Source: Brumimicrobium sp041655765 (GTDB taxonomy: Bacteria > Bacteroidota > Bacteroidia > Flavobacteriales_D > Crocinitomicaceae). From it: DNA of 64,000 bases. Below the pieces are notes generated by a model. It had not been told where the DNA came from. It did no database searches and was given only the letters and a program-made list of their open reading frames with translations. The DNA is taken from NCBI GenBank assembly GCA_041655765.1, contig JBBAEU010000009.1, positions 1 to 64,000 on the forward strand. The letters run 5' to 3'. Positions 47,646 to 57,209 of the stretch are shown here, one piece after another; the stretch's first letter is position 1; each line of letters starts with the position of its first letter. The translations under genes were made by a program, and so were the position numbers.

Positions 47646-48065
47646 TTAAAATATTAATCTTTCAGCTGATTTCAGCTCGTACGGATCAAAAATAAAGGCT
47701 GTTAAAACCTCTGGTATTTTTCTGAGTTTTTCTAATAATACCTCAATCTCAATGATACCTGCTTCTTGGATAATCAAAAAGTAATCAATTTGAGATTTTT
47801 CAGGAATCAAGAATTTCTCACCGTCTTTATTTTTTATTAAATAAAAGTTAACGTTTTCTTCTTCACTTATCCATTCGTACATTGAATGAGAGGAAATAAC
47901 GTTGCCCTTTTTTCCAGAAACCATAAATGAATTCTCTGACTTATGGAGTTGTAATTCTACGTTGTTGTTAATCGCCCAACACAATTTATAGTCGTTGCTA
48001 TGACTACAAACTCCGATTATATCATAATCAAAATCAGATTCAATTACCAATGTGTGTTTTGCCAT
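47646..48065 (-). CDS. IPExxxVDY family protein
   Basis: The 139-residue cytoplasmic protein carries the family's naming motif as IPEKSQIDYFL (about residue 86), with Ile instead of Val. The C-terminal part predicts alternating strands and helices. I know this family mainly as a small Bacteroidota protein encoded directly before pyruvate kinase; its function is not established. The tight 13-base spacing suggests a link to pyk expression or activity, which is inference. Confidence 0.88.
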   Translation of the reverse strand: MAKHTLVIESDFDYDIIGVCSHSNDYKLCWAINNNVELQLHKSENSFMVSGKKGNVISSHSMYEWISEEENVNFYLIKNKDGEKFLIPEKSQIDYFLIIQEAGIIEIEVLLEKLRKIPEVLTAFIFDPYELKSAERLIF

Positions 48066-48102
48066 TTTGTTCTTTATTCAAACAACCTACTAAGTTAATT
48101 TT

Positions 48103-48549
48103 TTATTCGTACTTTTCCAACTTCAAATAAGCGAATCCCTTTTTTTTGTCATTCACCATTTCTACCAAAGTAGTATCTTTCATCATCTGAATAAGGTCAT
48201 CTTTGATAAATTTATATCTTTTATGAGCAGGACATGGTTTATTGTCTGAGCATTCCTTTAGGCCCAAGAAACACCCCATATAACTTTCATTTCCATCAAT
48301 TGTATCAATAATATCAATAAGCCTCAATTCGTCTAATCGTTCTGGTCTAATTTCAAAGCCACCATAAGCGCCTTGGACGGATTTTATAATATTGTGTTTT
48401 GTAAGTTTTTGAAGAATTTTAGAGGTGAAAGCCTCTGGTGAGTTGATAGCTTTAGCAATTTTTTTAAGACTGATACGCTTTTTGTCTATCGAATTTTCTG
48501 CTACAACAACACAAGCCCTTATCCCATATTCACAAGCTTTTGAAAACAT
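48103..48549 (-). CDS. Rrf2 family transcriptional regulator with three-cysteine cluster site
   Basis: The 148-residue protein has an N-terminal winged helix (EYGIRACVVVAEN, SLKKIAKAINSPEAFTSKIL, GAYGGFEI). Three cysteines follow at 93, 100 and 106 (C-x6-C-x5-C). In NsrR and IscR three cysteines at this position hold an iron-sulfur cluster that senses nitric oxide or cluster status. Which signal applies here is unknown. The nearby genes (IPExxxVDY, pyk) offer no clear target. A nirK cassette about 36 kb away makes NO sensing worth testing, but nothing in sequence ties the two. Confidence 0.9.
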   Translation of the reverse strand: MFSKACEYGIRACVVVAENSIDKKRISLKKIAKAINSPEAFTSKILQKLTKHNIIKSVQGAYGGFEIRPERLDELRLIDIIDTIDGNESYMGCFLGLKECSDNKPCPAHKRYKFIKDDLIQMMKDTTLVEMVNDKKKGFAYLKLEKYE

Positions 48550-48736
48550 AACTTTAGCTTTAATAATTTTAGTAAAAATAGACTTATTTGTCCATCTTTC
48601 TTTGATTTTTATGTAAATATTTGATTAAATTTTGAAATTAAAGAAAAAAACGGATAAAATTTTTATACAAGGACTCGCTTGGAACTAAAAAATATCATAT
48701 TTTTAGAAAATATTCAAACCATAGAAGCATAACGAA

Positions 48737-49543
48737 ATGTTTTCAATAATAATTCCCTTGTATAATAAAGAATTGAGCGTTAAAAACACAATTAAATCTG
48801 TTTTGAACCAAAGTTTTAAAGAGTTTGAAATCATTGTTGTTAATGATGGTTCTACCGATAAAAGTGAGGAAAAAGCTAAGGAAATTTCAGATGAGAGAAT
48901 CAAAATCATTGATCAAGAAAATCAAGGCGTATCTGCTGCTAGAAATAGGGGAATTAAAGAAGCGAAGTTTCATTGGATTATATTTTTGGATGCCGATGAT
49001 TTATGGTTGGACAATCATTTGCAAGAAATAAATCGACTTATTTCTAAGTATCCAACTTTTCAGGTTTTTGCATCAAGTTATCGTCGTAGTGATAATAAAG
49101 TAATCAAGTTGTGGCGAGAAGATGTAGAAGATTATATTGTTGATGATTATTTTTATGGTATGCTTCACCAACACATTGTTTGTACAGGGTGCATTGTAAT
49201 CCGTAGTGCAATTTTTGATATGATAGACGCATTTAATCCTGCTCTTGAAATTGGTGAAGATATAGAATTGTGGGGGAGGATTGGCAAACTTTTTCCAATT
49301 GTTAAAAGTAATACAGTTACAGTAGTTTATAACGTAGATGCTAAAAATAGAATCAGTTTAGGTAAATATAAAATGGATAAATCTATTTTTTCTGTCCTTG
49401 ACTTTAAAAAAATGGAAAAAGAAACAGAAATTGAGTTTTATAAAATGATAATTGTACAGAAAATTAAAGATTTTATCATTCATGGGGACATTAAAAACTT
49501 GATGTTCTTACTAAAAAAATATGGATTAAAACTTCTTTGGTAA
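48737..49543 (+). CDS. Family 2 glycosyltransferase
   Basis: The 268-residue protein has a GT-A fold: FSIIIPLYNKELSVKNTIKS at the N-terminus, IIVVNDGSTDKSEE, GVSAARNRGIKEA and the metal-binding IFLDADDLW (DxD type). A further conserved acidic segment, EIGEDIELWGRIG, fits the catalytic base region. It should transfer a sugar to a surface glycan or lipid. It stands alone between divergent and codirectional unrelated genes, so the pathway is unclear. No membrane helices are present. Confidence 0.92.
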   Translation: MFSIIIPLYNKELSVKNTIKSVLNQSFKEFEIIVVNDGSTDKSEEKAKEISDERIKIIDQENQGVSAARNRGIKEAKFHWIIFLDADDLWLDNHLQEINRLISKYPTFQVFASSYRRSDNKVIKLWREDVEDYIVDDYFYGMLHQHIVCTGCIVIRSAIFDMIDAFNPALEIGEDIELWGRIGKLFPIVKSNTVTVVYNVDAKNRISLGKYKMDKSIFSVLDFKKMEKETEIEFYKMIIVQKIKDFIIHGDIKNLMFLLKKYGLKLLW

Positions 49544-49752
49544 AACGAGCTGAATTTTTCACGTCTGATAAAATTAAGTTAATCGAGGGCTAAAAATTAA
49601 CCACGATTGGAGTCAAACCTTTAAAGTTTATTATCTAATTTACATAAATATAAAGTAGGAAAAAGGGTGAATTTTATGATGATTTCTGTCATCATTGTCA
49701 TATTTTCATTACATTAGCAACCCATAAATCAAAATTAACTTAAATTCATTTT

Positions 49753-51789
49753 ATGAAAAAAATTATATTGAGCATTTTTGTTGCTGGTTTTTTATTTTCT
49801 TGCTCAGAAGGAGGAGTTGAAAATAAAGATGTTCCAGAATCCGAAGACAAAGCAAGTATAAATAATGGTGATTTCCAATATGAAATTGACCGATTTGCTG
49901 ACATTAGAATTTTAAGATACCAAGTACCTGAATTTGAAGACTTATCCCTTCAACAGAAAAAACTAGTTTATTATCTTACTCAAGCGGGAATGGCGGGAAG
50001 AGATATTATTTGGGATCAAAATTACAAGTACAACCTTGAAATTAGAAGAGTGCTGGAAAATATCGTTAATAACTATAGCGGAGAAGAAAACAGTGATTGG
50101 AACAATTTTATGGAATATACAAAACAAGTTTGGTTTGCAAATGGAATCCATCATCACTATTCTATGAGTAAATTTACACCCAAATTTTCTGAGTCTTACT
50201 TTGATGAATTATTGGCTGAAACAGAAACGAAAATTAGTGTTGAAGCCAAAGAGGCTATTTTTAATCCTGATATAGATAATAAACGCGTAAATTTAGATGC
50301 TTCAAAAGGATTGATTCCAGGAAGTGCAAATAATTATTATGGCGATGGTGTTACTGACGAAATGGTTGATGAATATTACAAGAAAATTAAAGATCCGAAC
50401 GAAGTTAGACCAATTTCTTACGGACTAAACTCTAAAATGGTTCTCAATGACAAAGGGGAAATCGAAGAAATTCCGTGGAAAATAGGAGGCATGTATGGTG
50501 AGGCTTTGGAACAAGTTGTTTATTGGCTGGATAAAGCAACGGAAGTAGCAGAAAATGAAGCACAAGCAGAAGGAATCCGTTTGTTGATTAAATATTATCA
50601 AACAGGAGATTTAAAGGATTGGGATGCATATTGTATTGCATGGGCAGAGGCAACTGAAGGCGACATAGATTACATCAACGGATTTGTTGAGGTTTATGGC
50701 GACGCTAAAGGCTATAGAGGAGCATACGAAAGTGTAGTTCAAATAAAAGATTTTCATGCTTCAGAGCAAATGAAAGTTTTAGAAGATAATGTACAATGGT
50801 TTGAGGATAATTCCCCAATTTTGGATGAACACAAAAAGGAAAAAGTGACTGGTGTGACTTATAAAGTTGTAAGCGTTGCTGGAGAATCTGGAGATGCTTC
50901 TCCTGCTACACCAATTGGAATTAACTTGCCAAACTCAGATTGGATTAGAGAAGAACATGGTTCAAAATCTGTGAGTCTTGGAAATATCATTAGTGCATAT
51001 AACAATGCATCTGCTGGTTCTTTATTGAGTGAATTTGCATACACGGAAGAAGAGGCTGAGAGAGCTAGGAAATATTATTCAATCGGGGATGACTTACATA
51101 CTGCATTACATGAAGTTGTTGGCCATGCAAGTGGAAAATTAAATCCTGGTGTTAGTGTTCCAGCAGAAACTTTGAAAAGTTATGCGAGTGCATTAGAAGA
51201 AGCTCGAGCTGACCTTGTTGCTTTATACTTTTTAATGGATGAAAAACTTGTTGAACTTGGATTGATGGAATCATTGGAAGTTGGAAAATCTCAATACGAT
51301 GGATATATCAGAAATGGTTTAATGACACAAATGCAACGCCTAAATTTAGGAGATGACATTGAAGAAGCACACATGAGAAATCGTCAGCTTGTTGCTGCTT
51401 GGGCTTATGAAAAAGGTCTTGAGGATAATGTAATCGAGAAAATTGTGGAAGATGGGAAAACATATTTTGTAATTAACGATTACGAGTCGCTTAAAGGATT
51501 GTTCGGAGATCTTTTAAGAGAAATACAAAGAATTAAATCTGAAGGTGATTTTGAAGCTGGACGTGATTTAATCGAAGATTATGCAGTGAAGGTTAACCCA
51601 GAAATCCACAAAGAAGTTCTTGATCGTGTTTCGGGTTTAGATATCGCACCATACAGTGGGTTTGTTAACCCAGAATATGAAGTCATTGAAGACGAAAATG
51701 GGGAGATTACTGATATTAAAATAGTATATCCAACTAGTTTTAAAGAACAAATGTTAAACTACAGTGAGAGATATAGTTTCTTGAAGTAG
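49753..51789 (+). CDS. Dipeptidyl peptidase III (family M49), lipoprotein form
   Basis: The 678-residue zinc exopeptidase removes dipeptides from peptide N-termini. The M49 motif HExxGH is HEVVGH (H453, E454, H458), and the second zinc segment is EEARAD (482-487). The N-terminus is a lipobox signal (FLFSCSEGG), so the enzyme is predicted on the periplasmic or outer face, unlike the cytosolic eukaryotic enzyme. M49 members are known in Bacteroidota. A 7-base inverted repeat (ATGATGA/TCATCAT, 49676-49695) lies upstream. A strong terminator follows. Confidence 0.9.
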   Translation: MKKIILSIFVAGFLFSCSEGGVENKDVPESEDKASINNGDFQYEIDRFADIRILRYQVPEFEDLSLQQKKLVYYLTQAGMAGRDIIWDQNYKYNLEIRRVLENIVNNYSGEENSDWNNFMEYTKQVWFANGIHHHYSMSKFTPKFSESYFDELLAETETKISVEAKEAIFNPDIDNKRVNLDASKGLIPGSANNYYGDGVTDEMVDEYYKKIKDPNEVRPISYGLNSKMVLNDKGEIEEIPWKIGGMYGEALEQVVYWLDKATEVAENEAQAEGIRLLIKYYQTGDLKDWDAYCIAWAEATEGDIDYINGFVEVYGDAKGYRGAYESVVQIKDFHASEQMKVLEDNVQWFEDNSPILDEHKKEKVTGVTYKVVSVAGESGDASPATPIGINLPNSDWIREEHGSKSVSLGNIISAYNNASAGSLLSEFAYTEEEAERARKYYSIGDDLHTALHEVVGHASGKLNPGVSVPAETLKSYASALEEARADLVALYFLMDEKLVELGLMESLEVGKSQYDGYIRNGLMTQMQRLNLGDDIEEAHMRNRQLVAAWAYEKGLEDNVIEKIVEDGKTYFVINDYESLKGLFGDLLREIQRIKSEGDFEAGRDLIEDYAVKVNPEIHKEVLDRVSGLDIAPYSGFVNPEYEVIEDENGEITDIKIVYPTSFKEQMLNYSERYSFLK

Positions 51790-51800
51790 GAAATAGGTAT

Positions 51801-51843
51801 TTCAATCAAAAAAGGGGCGCAACACGCCCCTTTTTTGATTGAA
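51801..51843. terminator. Bidirectional intrinsic terminator
   Basis: A 19-base stem (TTCAATCAAAAAAGGGGCG and its complement) closes a CAACA loop. A- and T-runs lie inside the stem. It separates the M49 gene from a convergent small secreted protein gene. Confidence 0.95.
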
Positions 51844-51852
51844 TTTAAAATC

Positions 51853-52290
51853 TTATTTCTTAGTTTTTGAATTTGGTTCAATCACTTTTAAACCTTCTTT
51901 TTCTTTTAAAGATGAAGCCTTGTTTGTTTCGCTTTCTTTTTGAAGCGTTTCAAATTTTTCCAATTGTTCTGGAGTTAGAATTGATTTAAACTCAGCTAAG
52001 AATTTTTCATTTACTTCTTTTGCTTGCTCACGATCTATCCCTGCTTCACGGTTTTTATGTTGAGTTTCACTTCTTAACTCTAGAAGTTCTGCAACCCTTT
52101 TGGTTTGTTCTTCATCTAAATCTAAAGCCTCTTTAACTTTTTCTAAATTTGAATTTGTTTTTGCTTTAACGGGTTCTTGAACTCTTTGCAACTCTACTCT
52201 TTCAACCTCTTTTGGCTGTTCGTTTTGTTGTGCAAAAGAAATCATCCCAAAACTTACAAGCATAATTGTGCTTAAAACTACTTTTTTCAT
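51853..52290 (-). CDS. Small secreted helical protein (Spy/LTXXQ-like)
   Basis: Starting at 52290 (MKKVVLSTIMLVSF) the 145-residue precursor has a signal peptide cleaved after SFAQ. The mature part is charged and almost wholly helical: NLEKVKEALDLDEEQTKRV, then LLELRSETQHKNREAG, then FKSILTPEQLEKFETLQKE. The L-T/D-x-E-Q pairs and ILTPEQLEKF recall Spy/CpxP-type periplasmic chaperones, which have LTxxQ motifs. That relation is tentative. An upstream in-frame ATG (52314) would add eight residues before the signal peptide and is less likely. Confidence 0.75.
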   Translation of the reverse strand: MKKVVLSTIMLVSFGMISFAQQNEQPKEVERVELQRVQEPVKAKTNSNLEKVKEALDLDEEQTKRVAELLELRSETQHKNREAGIDREQAKEVNEKFLAEFKSILTPEQLEKFETLQKESETNKASSLKEKEGLKVIEPNSKTKK

Positions 52291-52386
52291 ACTATTGTAT
52301 TTATTAATTAACAATTTAACTTCTATAAAATTAAACCTTTCTTTTCAATTCTAAAAAGAAAGATACAGAAATTAACATAATTTATT

Positions 52387-52806
52387 TTATTCTTCTTCTG
52401 ATTTGTCGGTTTCTTTTGGGTCTTCTAAAGATACTAAATCAGCTTTTTGTAGGATATTATACCATTGAAAAACCTTTTTGATATCTGAAGGATACACCCT
52501 TTCCTTGTCATAATCTGGAAGAATTTCCTCCAAGTATGCACCCAATTTATTTGCGCTTTCTTTGTGTGATATTGTTGCACCACAATTTTCTTTTTTAGCG
52601 ATATTTAGATACACATCTTTTAATGAAACATCAGCGTCATACGTATAGATGCTGATGTCTTCTAAAGCAGATATTCTATCGGTAGATTGTGCCGGAATTC
52701 TTTTATTGTCTTCTAAAGACTCAACAATTAAGCTTTTTTTTGATTGCGCCACGATTTTGTACAACCCTGGTTTTCCTGAAATAGAAATGATTCCTGATAA
52801 ATCCAT
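52387..52806 (-). CDS. DUF5606 domain protein
   Basis: The 139-residue protein starts MDLSGIISISGKPGLYKIVA and continues with KKSLIVESLEDNKRIPA and RISALEDISIYTY. This matches the DUF5606 family as I know it from Bacteroidota. The N-terminal half is beta-rich like an SH3 or KOW fold; the C-terminal half is helical with an acidic end. Function is not established. It lies between a subtilase gene and a Spy-like gene, each on the same strand with 77-96 base gaps. Confidence 0.88.
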   Translation of the reverse strand: MDLSGIISISGKPGLYKIVAQSKKSLIVESLEDNKRIPAQSTDRISALEDISIYTYDADVSLKDVYLNIAKKENCGATISHKESANKLGAYLEEILPDYDKERVYPSDIKKVFQWYNILQKADLVSLEDPKETDKSEEE

Positions 52807-52883
52807 ATTAATTTTTTGTTACGTTTTTTCAAATATGATGCCAAAAATAAAAAGAATTAGGAATGCTGCTCAATTCTTTCATT

Positions 52884-55430
52884 CTAATTTTTAAAAAAGG
52901 GAACAACAACAATCTCTTTTGAAGTTTTAATTTTCAAATAATACGACCCATTAGGCAAATGTTGAACATTCACCTTATATTGTGGAGAAGTCTCTACTTT
53001 TTCTCTTTTTACTATTTCTCCAAGTATGGAATAGATTTCAATTTCTTCTATTTTTTCTTTAGCTGCTTCAACATTTAAAATGGTTGAGGTTGGATTCGGA
53101 TATATTTTAAAACGATGAACCTCATTGTTTGCTAGTCCACTTGTCCAATTCACAGCATTTGAAAAGCTTTTGCAATTATCCGCACCTTGAATCGCTACGC
53201 TATAATAACCATATTGGGTTGGCGCATAACTTTGATTTGTTGCACCAGAAATCGGATAATCATTAAAATACCATTGATAATTTGGGGCACTACTAGCATA
53301 CAAAGTATCATCAATCAAGGTGATAGTAGGATTTGAAAGCGGACTACCTTGAGAAACTTCAACTGTATCGGAATGTATCTTACAGCCTTGCATATCAGTA
53401 CCTGAAAGGTAAACCAATTCAGGTTGTGAAATTATAACTTCTGAATTTAACGAACCATTCGACCATTCATAACTCGACATTTCTATATTTGACGTTAAAA
53501 CAACAGGCATTTGGCAGATGATTGTATCGCCAAGAACTTGGAGATTTCCGTTTTTACTCACCAACACATCAAAAGCATCAATTTTACCATAACCAAAACG
53601 ATTATTTGGTAAGCTACCCGTAAACTGGTCTGAAAATCCTGTATTTTTCATGTCATTCATAAAATCCTTATAAGTGCTTTTGGGACATCTTTCTAAGTAT
53701 AATGCTGCTATCCCAGCCACAACAGGAGACGCCATAGATGTCCCTCCGTTTCTGGCATGATAACCACCTTGGTCGAGTATAGTTGCATAACTCGTTGGTG
53801 AATTAACAATATACATCGGTGCACTTCCTAGCGAAACTTCTCCAGAAGCACTAATGTCTGGTTTAATTACGCCCCTTCTGTTCGGTCCTCTACTTGATGA
53901 AGGTGCAATATCTCCTGGTGTTGTATTATCTGCCGAAACATACATATCTCCATTATAGTTTATATGACTTGCTCGGTTTCTTAAATTTGCAACAGAAATG
54001 ATTTTGGGAGAACAATTCCAAGATGAAACAAGACTCTGTGCGCTATCTGGCATAATATAATTGGTAATTTTTGGATATGTTGCAACAGTTGGAATTTCAG
54101 TAACAATTTTATTGAGCCCAAAGTTAAAACCTGACCATAAATCATAAACTCCAATTCCAGTTGCGTCAAATCGCATTAGATAATCCGTTGAATCAACTTT
54201 TGAAAAGAAACCTTGTAAATGATAGTTTTGACCTTGATATTCAGAGTAAATTTCAAGTGTTGCAATTCTATCGCCATTTGCATTATATAAAGTGTCAAAT
54301 ATGGGAGTTCCAACATTTAATTGGGTAAATCTATATGCTGTGGAAGCAACATTTTCATAAGTAACATTATGGTTTGCACCAAAAGAATAGTAAAATTGCG
54401 CCTCACTGATGTCCGACCACAAATCAAAAAACACCGTATTTTGTCCCAACGAACCATTTGGATTATTTTCAAACCAAACAAAGTTTGTATCAGTAACCGA
54501 TAAGTCGGCATGAACATGGTAAGGCATAAGATTTCCATAGTTTCCTGCTGCACCTACGATGATTCTTCCTTCTTTTTCTTCAACCAAGAGGTCCATGAAT
54601 TCACCTGCTGGATCTTTACCATCATGACTTCCAAGGGCTGAACCAACACTTAAATTAATTACCGCTGGTTTATTCAAGCTATCTGCCACGCGGAATATAT
54701 AATCACATGCATCTGCAACAGTTAATGTCCAATTTGGAAGATCAAAATTCGTTTCTACAAAAATAATTTCTGCATCGGGAGCCATACCTTTATTTGTTCC
54801 ATTTGCCAAGCCATTTCCAGCAGCAATTCCTACTACTGTTGTTCCATGTCCCAAATCAGACTGTGAAGTTGTTGTGTTTGGTGCTGCCTGAATTTGGTCT
54901 TCATTCCACACTTGACCATATCCATAAGGTTGAGGAGAAGATGTTGGTGTTTCAACCTTTTGATTCCAATATCTAATTACTCTTTTTTTACCAAATTGAT
55001 TGATAAAATCCGGGTGATCATAATCCAATCCACTATCTACAAAACCGATTATCACATTTTTGCCTGTGTAGCTATCTAAAAGGGGAGAAACACCTAGATG
55101 AACAGAATCTACCTGATGCCATTTTCTTGCAGTATCATCCAACAAAGCTTTTGGTGTATATTCAAAGAAATAATTGGTAATCATTCCTTCTTTAAACTGA
55201 TTTGAAACCCATTGTGGTGTTTGGGTAAAGAACAAATAATTTTCCGTCTCTCTCTTTATCTCTACTCCAGATCTTTGTAGATGCTCCTTGTTTTTTATTG
55301 TGTTCTCCACAGAAAAAGGTATTTGAATTTGTGGAGATTCATTGAGTACTTTTTCAAACCCAAATTTCTGAGAAATTAAGAAAAAGGGGGTTGTGATAAA
55401 TAATATGAGTATTAGTCTTTGGTACACCAT
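52884..55430 (-). CDS. T9SS-secreted subtilisin-like serine protease (S8)
   Basis: The 848-residue precursor has a signal peptide and a short propeptide-like region, then an S8 domain. The triad is D132 (GFVDSGLDYDHPD), H195 (DLGHGTTVVG) and S565 (GGTSMASPVVAG). A long insert (about 320-500) splits the domain between His and Ser, as in many large Bacteroidota subtilases. The C-terminus has an Ig-like segment with WYFNDYPISG and a type A T9SS sorting domain (KIYPNPTSTILNVEAAK ... LPNGSYYLKIKTSKEIVV). It diverges from a second subtilase gene 116 bases away. Probably an extracellular nutrient or processing protease. Confidence 0.93.
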   Translation of the reverse strand: MVYQRLILILFITTPFFLISQKFGFEKVLNESPQIQIPFSVENTIKNKEHLQRSGVEIKRETENYLFFTQTPQWVSNQFKEGMITNYFFEYTPKALLDDTARKWHQVDSVHLGVSPLLDSYTGKNVIIGFVDSGLDYDHPDFINQFGKKRVIRYWNQKVETPTSSPQPYGYGQVWNEDQIQAAPNTTTSQSDLGHGTTVVGIAAGNGLANGTNKGMAPDAEIIFVETNFDLPNWTLTVADACDYIFRVADSLNKPAVINLSVGSALGSHDGKDPAGEFMDLLVEEKEGRIIVGAAGNYGNLMPYHVHADLSVTDTNFVWFENNPNGSLGQNTVFFDLWSDISEAQFYYSFGANHNVTYENVASTAYRFTQLNVGTPIFDTLYNANGDRIATLEIYSEYQGQNYHLQGFFSKVDSTDYLMRFDATGIGVYDLWSGFNFGLNKIVTEIPTVATYPKITNYIMPDSAQSLVSSWNCSPKIISVANLRNRASHINYNGDMYVSADNTTPGDIAPSSSRGPNRRGVIKPDISASGEVSLGSAPMYIVNSPTSYATILDQGGYHARNGGTSMASPVVAGIAALYLERCPKSTYKDFMNDMKNTGFSDQFTGSLPNNRFGYGKIDAFDVLVSKNGNLQVLGDTIICQMPVVLTSNIEMSSYEWSNGSLNSEVIISQPELVYLSGTDMQGCKIHSDTVEVSQGSPLSNPTITLIDDTLYASSAPNYQWYFNDYPISGATNQSYAPTQYGYYSVAIQGADNCKSFSNAVNWTSGLANNEVHRFKIYPNPTSTILNVEAAKEKIEEIEIYSILGEIVKREKVETSPQYKVNVQHLPNGSYYLKIKTSKEIVVVPFFKN

Positions 55431-55546
55431 TTGATTGTATATTTTAACCAGTTAAAATAAATTAACGTTTAATTAAAAGATAAATATCGTAAATTTGACT
55501 AATAAAATAGATATTTGTAAAAAAAATAAAATCTAAATAAAAAAAC

Positions 55547-57160
55547 ATGAAGAAATTAACTTTAAGAATTTTTATTCTTTCATTATTGTTTGCTTTTTCA
55601 GGATATTCTAACGCTCAAGTAGAAGAAGAGATTATAAACTGGTATAACAATACAAAACCAGGAATGTCAATTGACAAAGCGTATAAATTACTCAAAAAAA
55701 TTGAGCCAGAAACCGTTGTTGTAGGAATTGTTGACTCAGGAATCGATGTTGACCACGAAGACCTAAAAGGTCAAATTTGGATAAATTCAGATGAAATAGC
55801 TGGAAATGGTATTGACGATGACAACAATGGATACATTGATGATATTCACGGGTGGAACTTTCTTGGAAAATCTGATGGAACAAATCTGGAGCATGCACGT
55901 CTAGATGGAACCAGAATCTATGCGCGTCTAAAACCTCGTTTTGAAAGCATAGAAGACGAGTCTGAAGTAGCAGAAGAAGACAAAAAAGATTATGAATTAT
56001 ATCTAAAAACCAAATCATTTGTTGAGACCAATTTTTTACAATATTCTATGATTTTGCAAAAAATGGTAGAATATCGTGACGAATTGCTTCCTACTTTAAT
56101 GCCAAATCTTGCAAAAGCACTGGATGTTAAAGAAGAAGAGTTGACAGAAGAAATGGTAAAAGAATGGACACCAAAAAGTAATGAAGAAGCTGAATTAAAA
56201 CGTTTTGGCTCTATTGTTTTGGCAGGAGAAGATTTAAGTAATTTACTAAACAGACAAATTAACCAAATTCAAAGCATGGTTGACTATTATTACAATCCAG
56301 ACTTTGATGATAGAGCTGTTATTGGTGATGATTACCTTGATATGAATGATTTGGAAAACTATGGAAACAATGATTATGAAGGCCCTGACGCTTTACACGG
56401 AACACACGTTGGAGGAATTGTAGCAGCACTTCGTGGTAATGGATTAGGAGGAGATGGTGTTGCTGACAACGCAAGATTAATGTCTTTAAGAGCAGTCCCT
56501 GATGGTGATGAGTTTGATAAAGACATTGCTCTATCAATTCGATATGCTGTAGATAATGGAGCAAAAGTAATCAATGGATCTTTTGGTAAAGCGTTTTCAA
56601 GTTTGCCTCATGAAGTGTATGAGGCACTTATTTACGCTCAAGAACATGATGTTTTATTTGTACATGCTGCTGGGAATGATGCGAAAGATTTAGCAAAAGA
56701 AGATAATTTTCCAGCTGTTCACTACGAGTTTCAAGATGAACCATTTACACATGTTTTAACAATTGGTGCTTCTACCAGAGACGATAAAGGGAACTTACCT
56801 GCAGTGTTCTCAAACTATGGTGCAGACCAAGTGGATATTTTTGCGCCTGGATTTGAGATTTACAATGCAATCCCAGACAATAAATACCAAAAACTACAGG
56901 GTACTTCAATGGCTGCGCCTATGGTTGCTGGTGCTGTGGCTTTAATAAAAGGTTATTTTCCTAACTTAACAATGTTGGAGATAAAAAACATTATCCTTGA
57001 TTCAGGAGATGATTATAGTAAAACCTTACAAAGAAAACCAGGTACAACTGAAAAAGTGCCTTTTGGAGAACTTTCAAGAACAGGAAAAGTTGTAAACCTT
57101 CACAAAGCTGTGAAAATGGCTAAGAAAATATCTAAGAAAAAAGCAAAACAAAATAAATAA
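55547..57160 (+). CDS. Subtilisin-like protease (S8) with large Asp-His insertion, no T9SS tail
   Basis: The 537-residue precursor has a signal peptide (LFAFSGYSNAQ). The triad is D63 (GIVDSGIDVDH), H284 (LHGTHVGGI) and S454 (GTSMAAPMVAG). Asp and His are 221 residues apart, against about 30-60 in most subtilases. The insert (about 110-275) is acidic and helical. There is no separate propeptide and no sorting domain; the C-terminus ends in lysines (KKISKKKAKQNK). It therefore probably stays in the periplasm. It is divergent from the T9SS subtilase and is not a close copy of it. Confidence 0.9.
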   Translation: MKKLTLRIFILSLLFAFSGYSNAQVEEEIINWYNNTKPGMSIDKAYKLLKKIEPETVVVGIVDSGIDVDHEDLKGQIWINSDEIAGNGIDDDNNGYIDDIHGWNFLGKSDGTNLEHARLDGTRIYARLKPRFESIEDESEVAEEDKKDYELYLKTKSFVETNFLQYSMILQKMVEYRDELLPTLMPNLAKALDVKEEELTEEMVKEWTPKSNEEAELKRFGSIVLAGEDLSNLLNRQINQIQSMVDYYYNPDFDDRAVIGDDYLDMNDLENYGNNDYEGPDALHGTHVGGIVAALRGNGLGGDGVADNARLMSLRAVPDGDEFDKDIALSIRYAVDNGAKVINGSFGKAFSSLPHEVYEALIYAQEHDVLFVHAAGNDAKDLAKEDNFPAVHYEFQDEPFTHVLTIGASTRDDKGNLPAVFSNYGADQVDIFAPGFEIYNAIPDNKYQKLQGTSMAAPMVAGAVALIKGYFPNLTMLEIKNIILDSGDDYSKTLQRKPGTTEKVPFGELSRTGKVVNLHKAVKMAKKISKKKAKQNK

Positions 57161-57166
57161 ATCAGT

Positions 57167-57203
57167 ATTTAAAAGGTGTGCTCTATGGCGCACCTTTTAA
57201 ATT
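57167..57203. terminator. Probable intrinsic terminator after the second subtilase
   Basis: ATTTAAAAGGTG pairs with CACCTTTTAAAT, with an imperfect GC-rich tip and a short loop. It lies between the subtilase stop and the next codirectional gene, whose ATG follows within ten bases, so it may only partly stop transcription. Confidence 0.7.
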
Positions 57204-57209
57204 AAATTC

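Noticed and set aside
48103..48549. Direct regulation of nirK by the Rrf2 protein
   Set aside because: I found no convincing NsrR-type site in the nirK upstream region; the palindrome there is Crp/Fnr-like instead.
49676..49695. Inverted repeat ATGATGA/TCATCAT before the M49 gene as a terminator
   Set aside because: Weak AT-rich stem without a T-run, 150 bases after the glycosyltransferase stop; could be an operator, but evidence is too thin.
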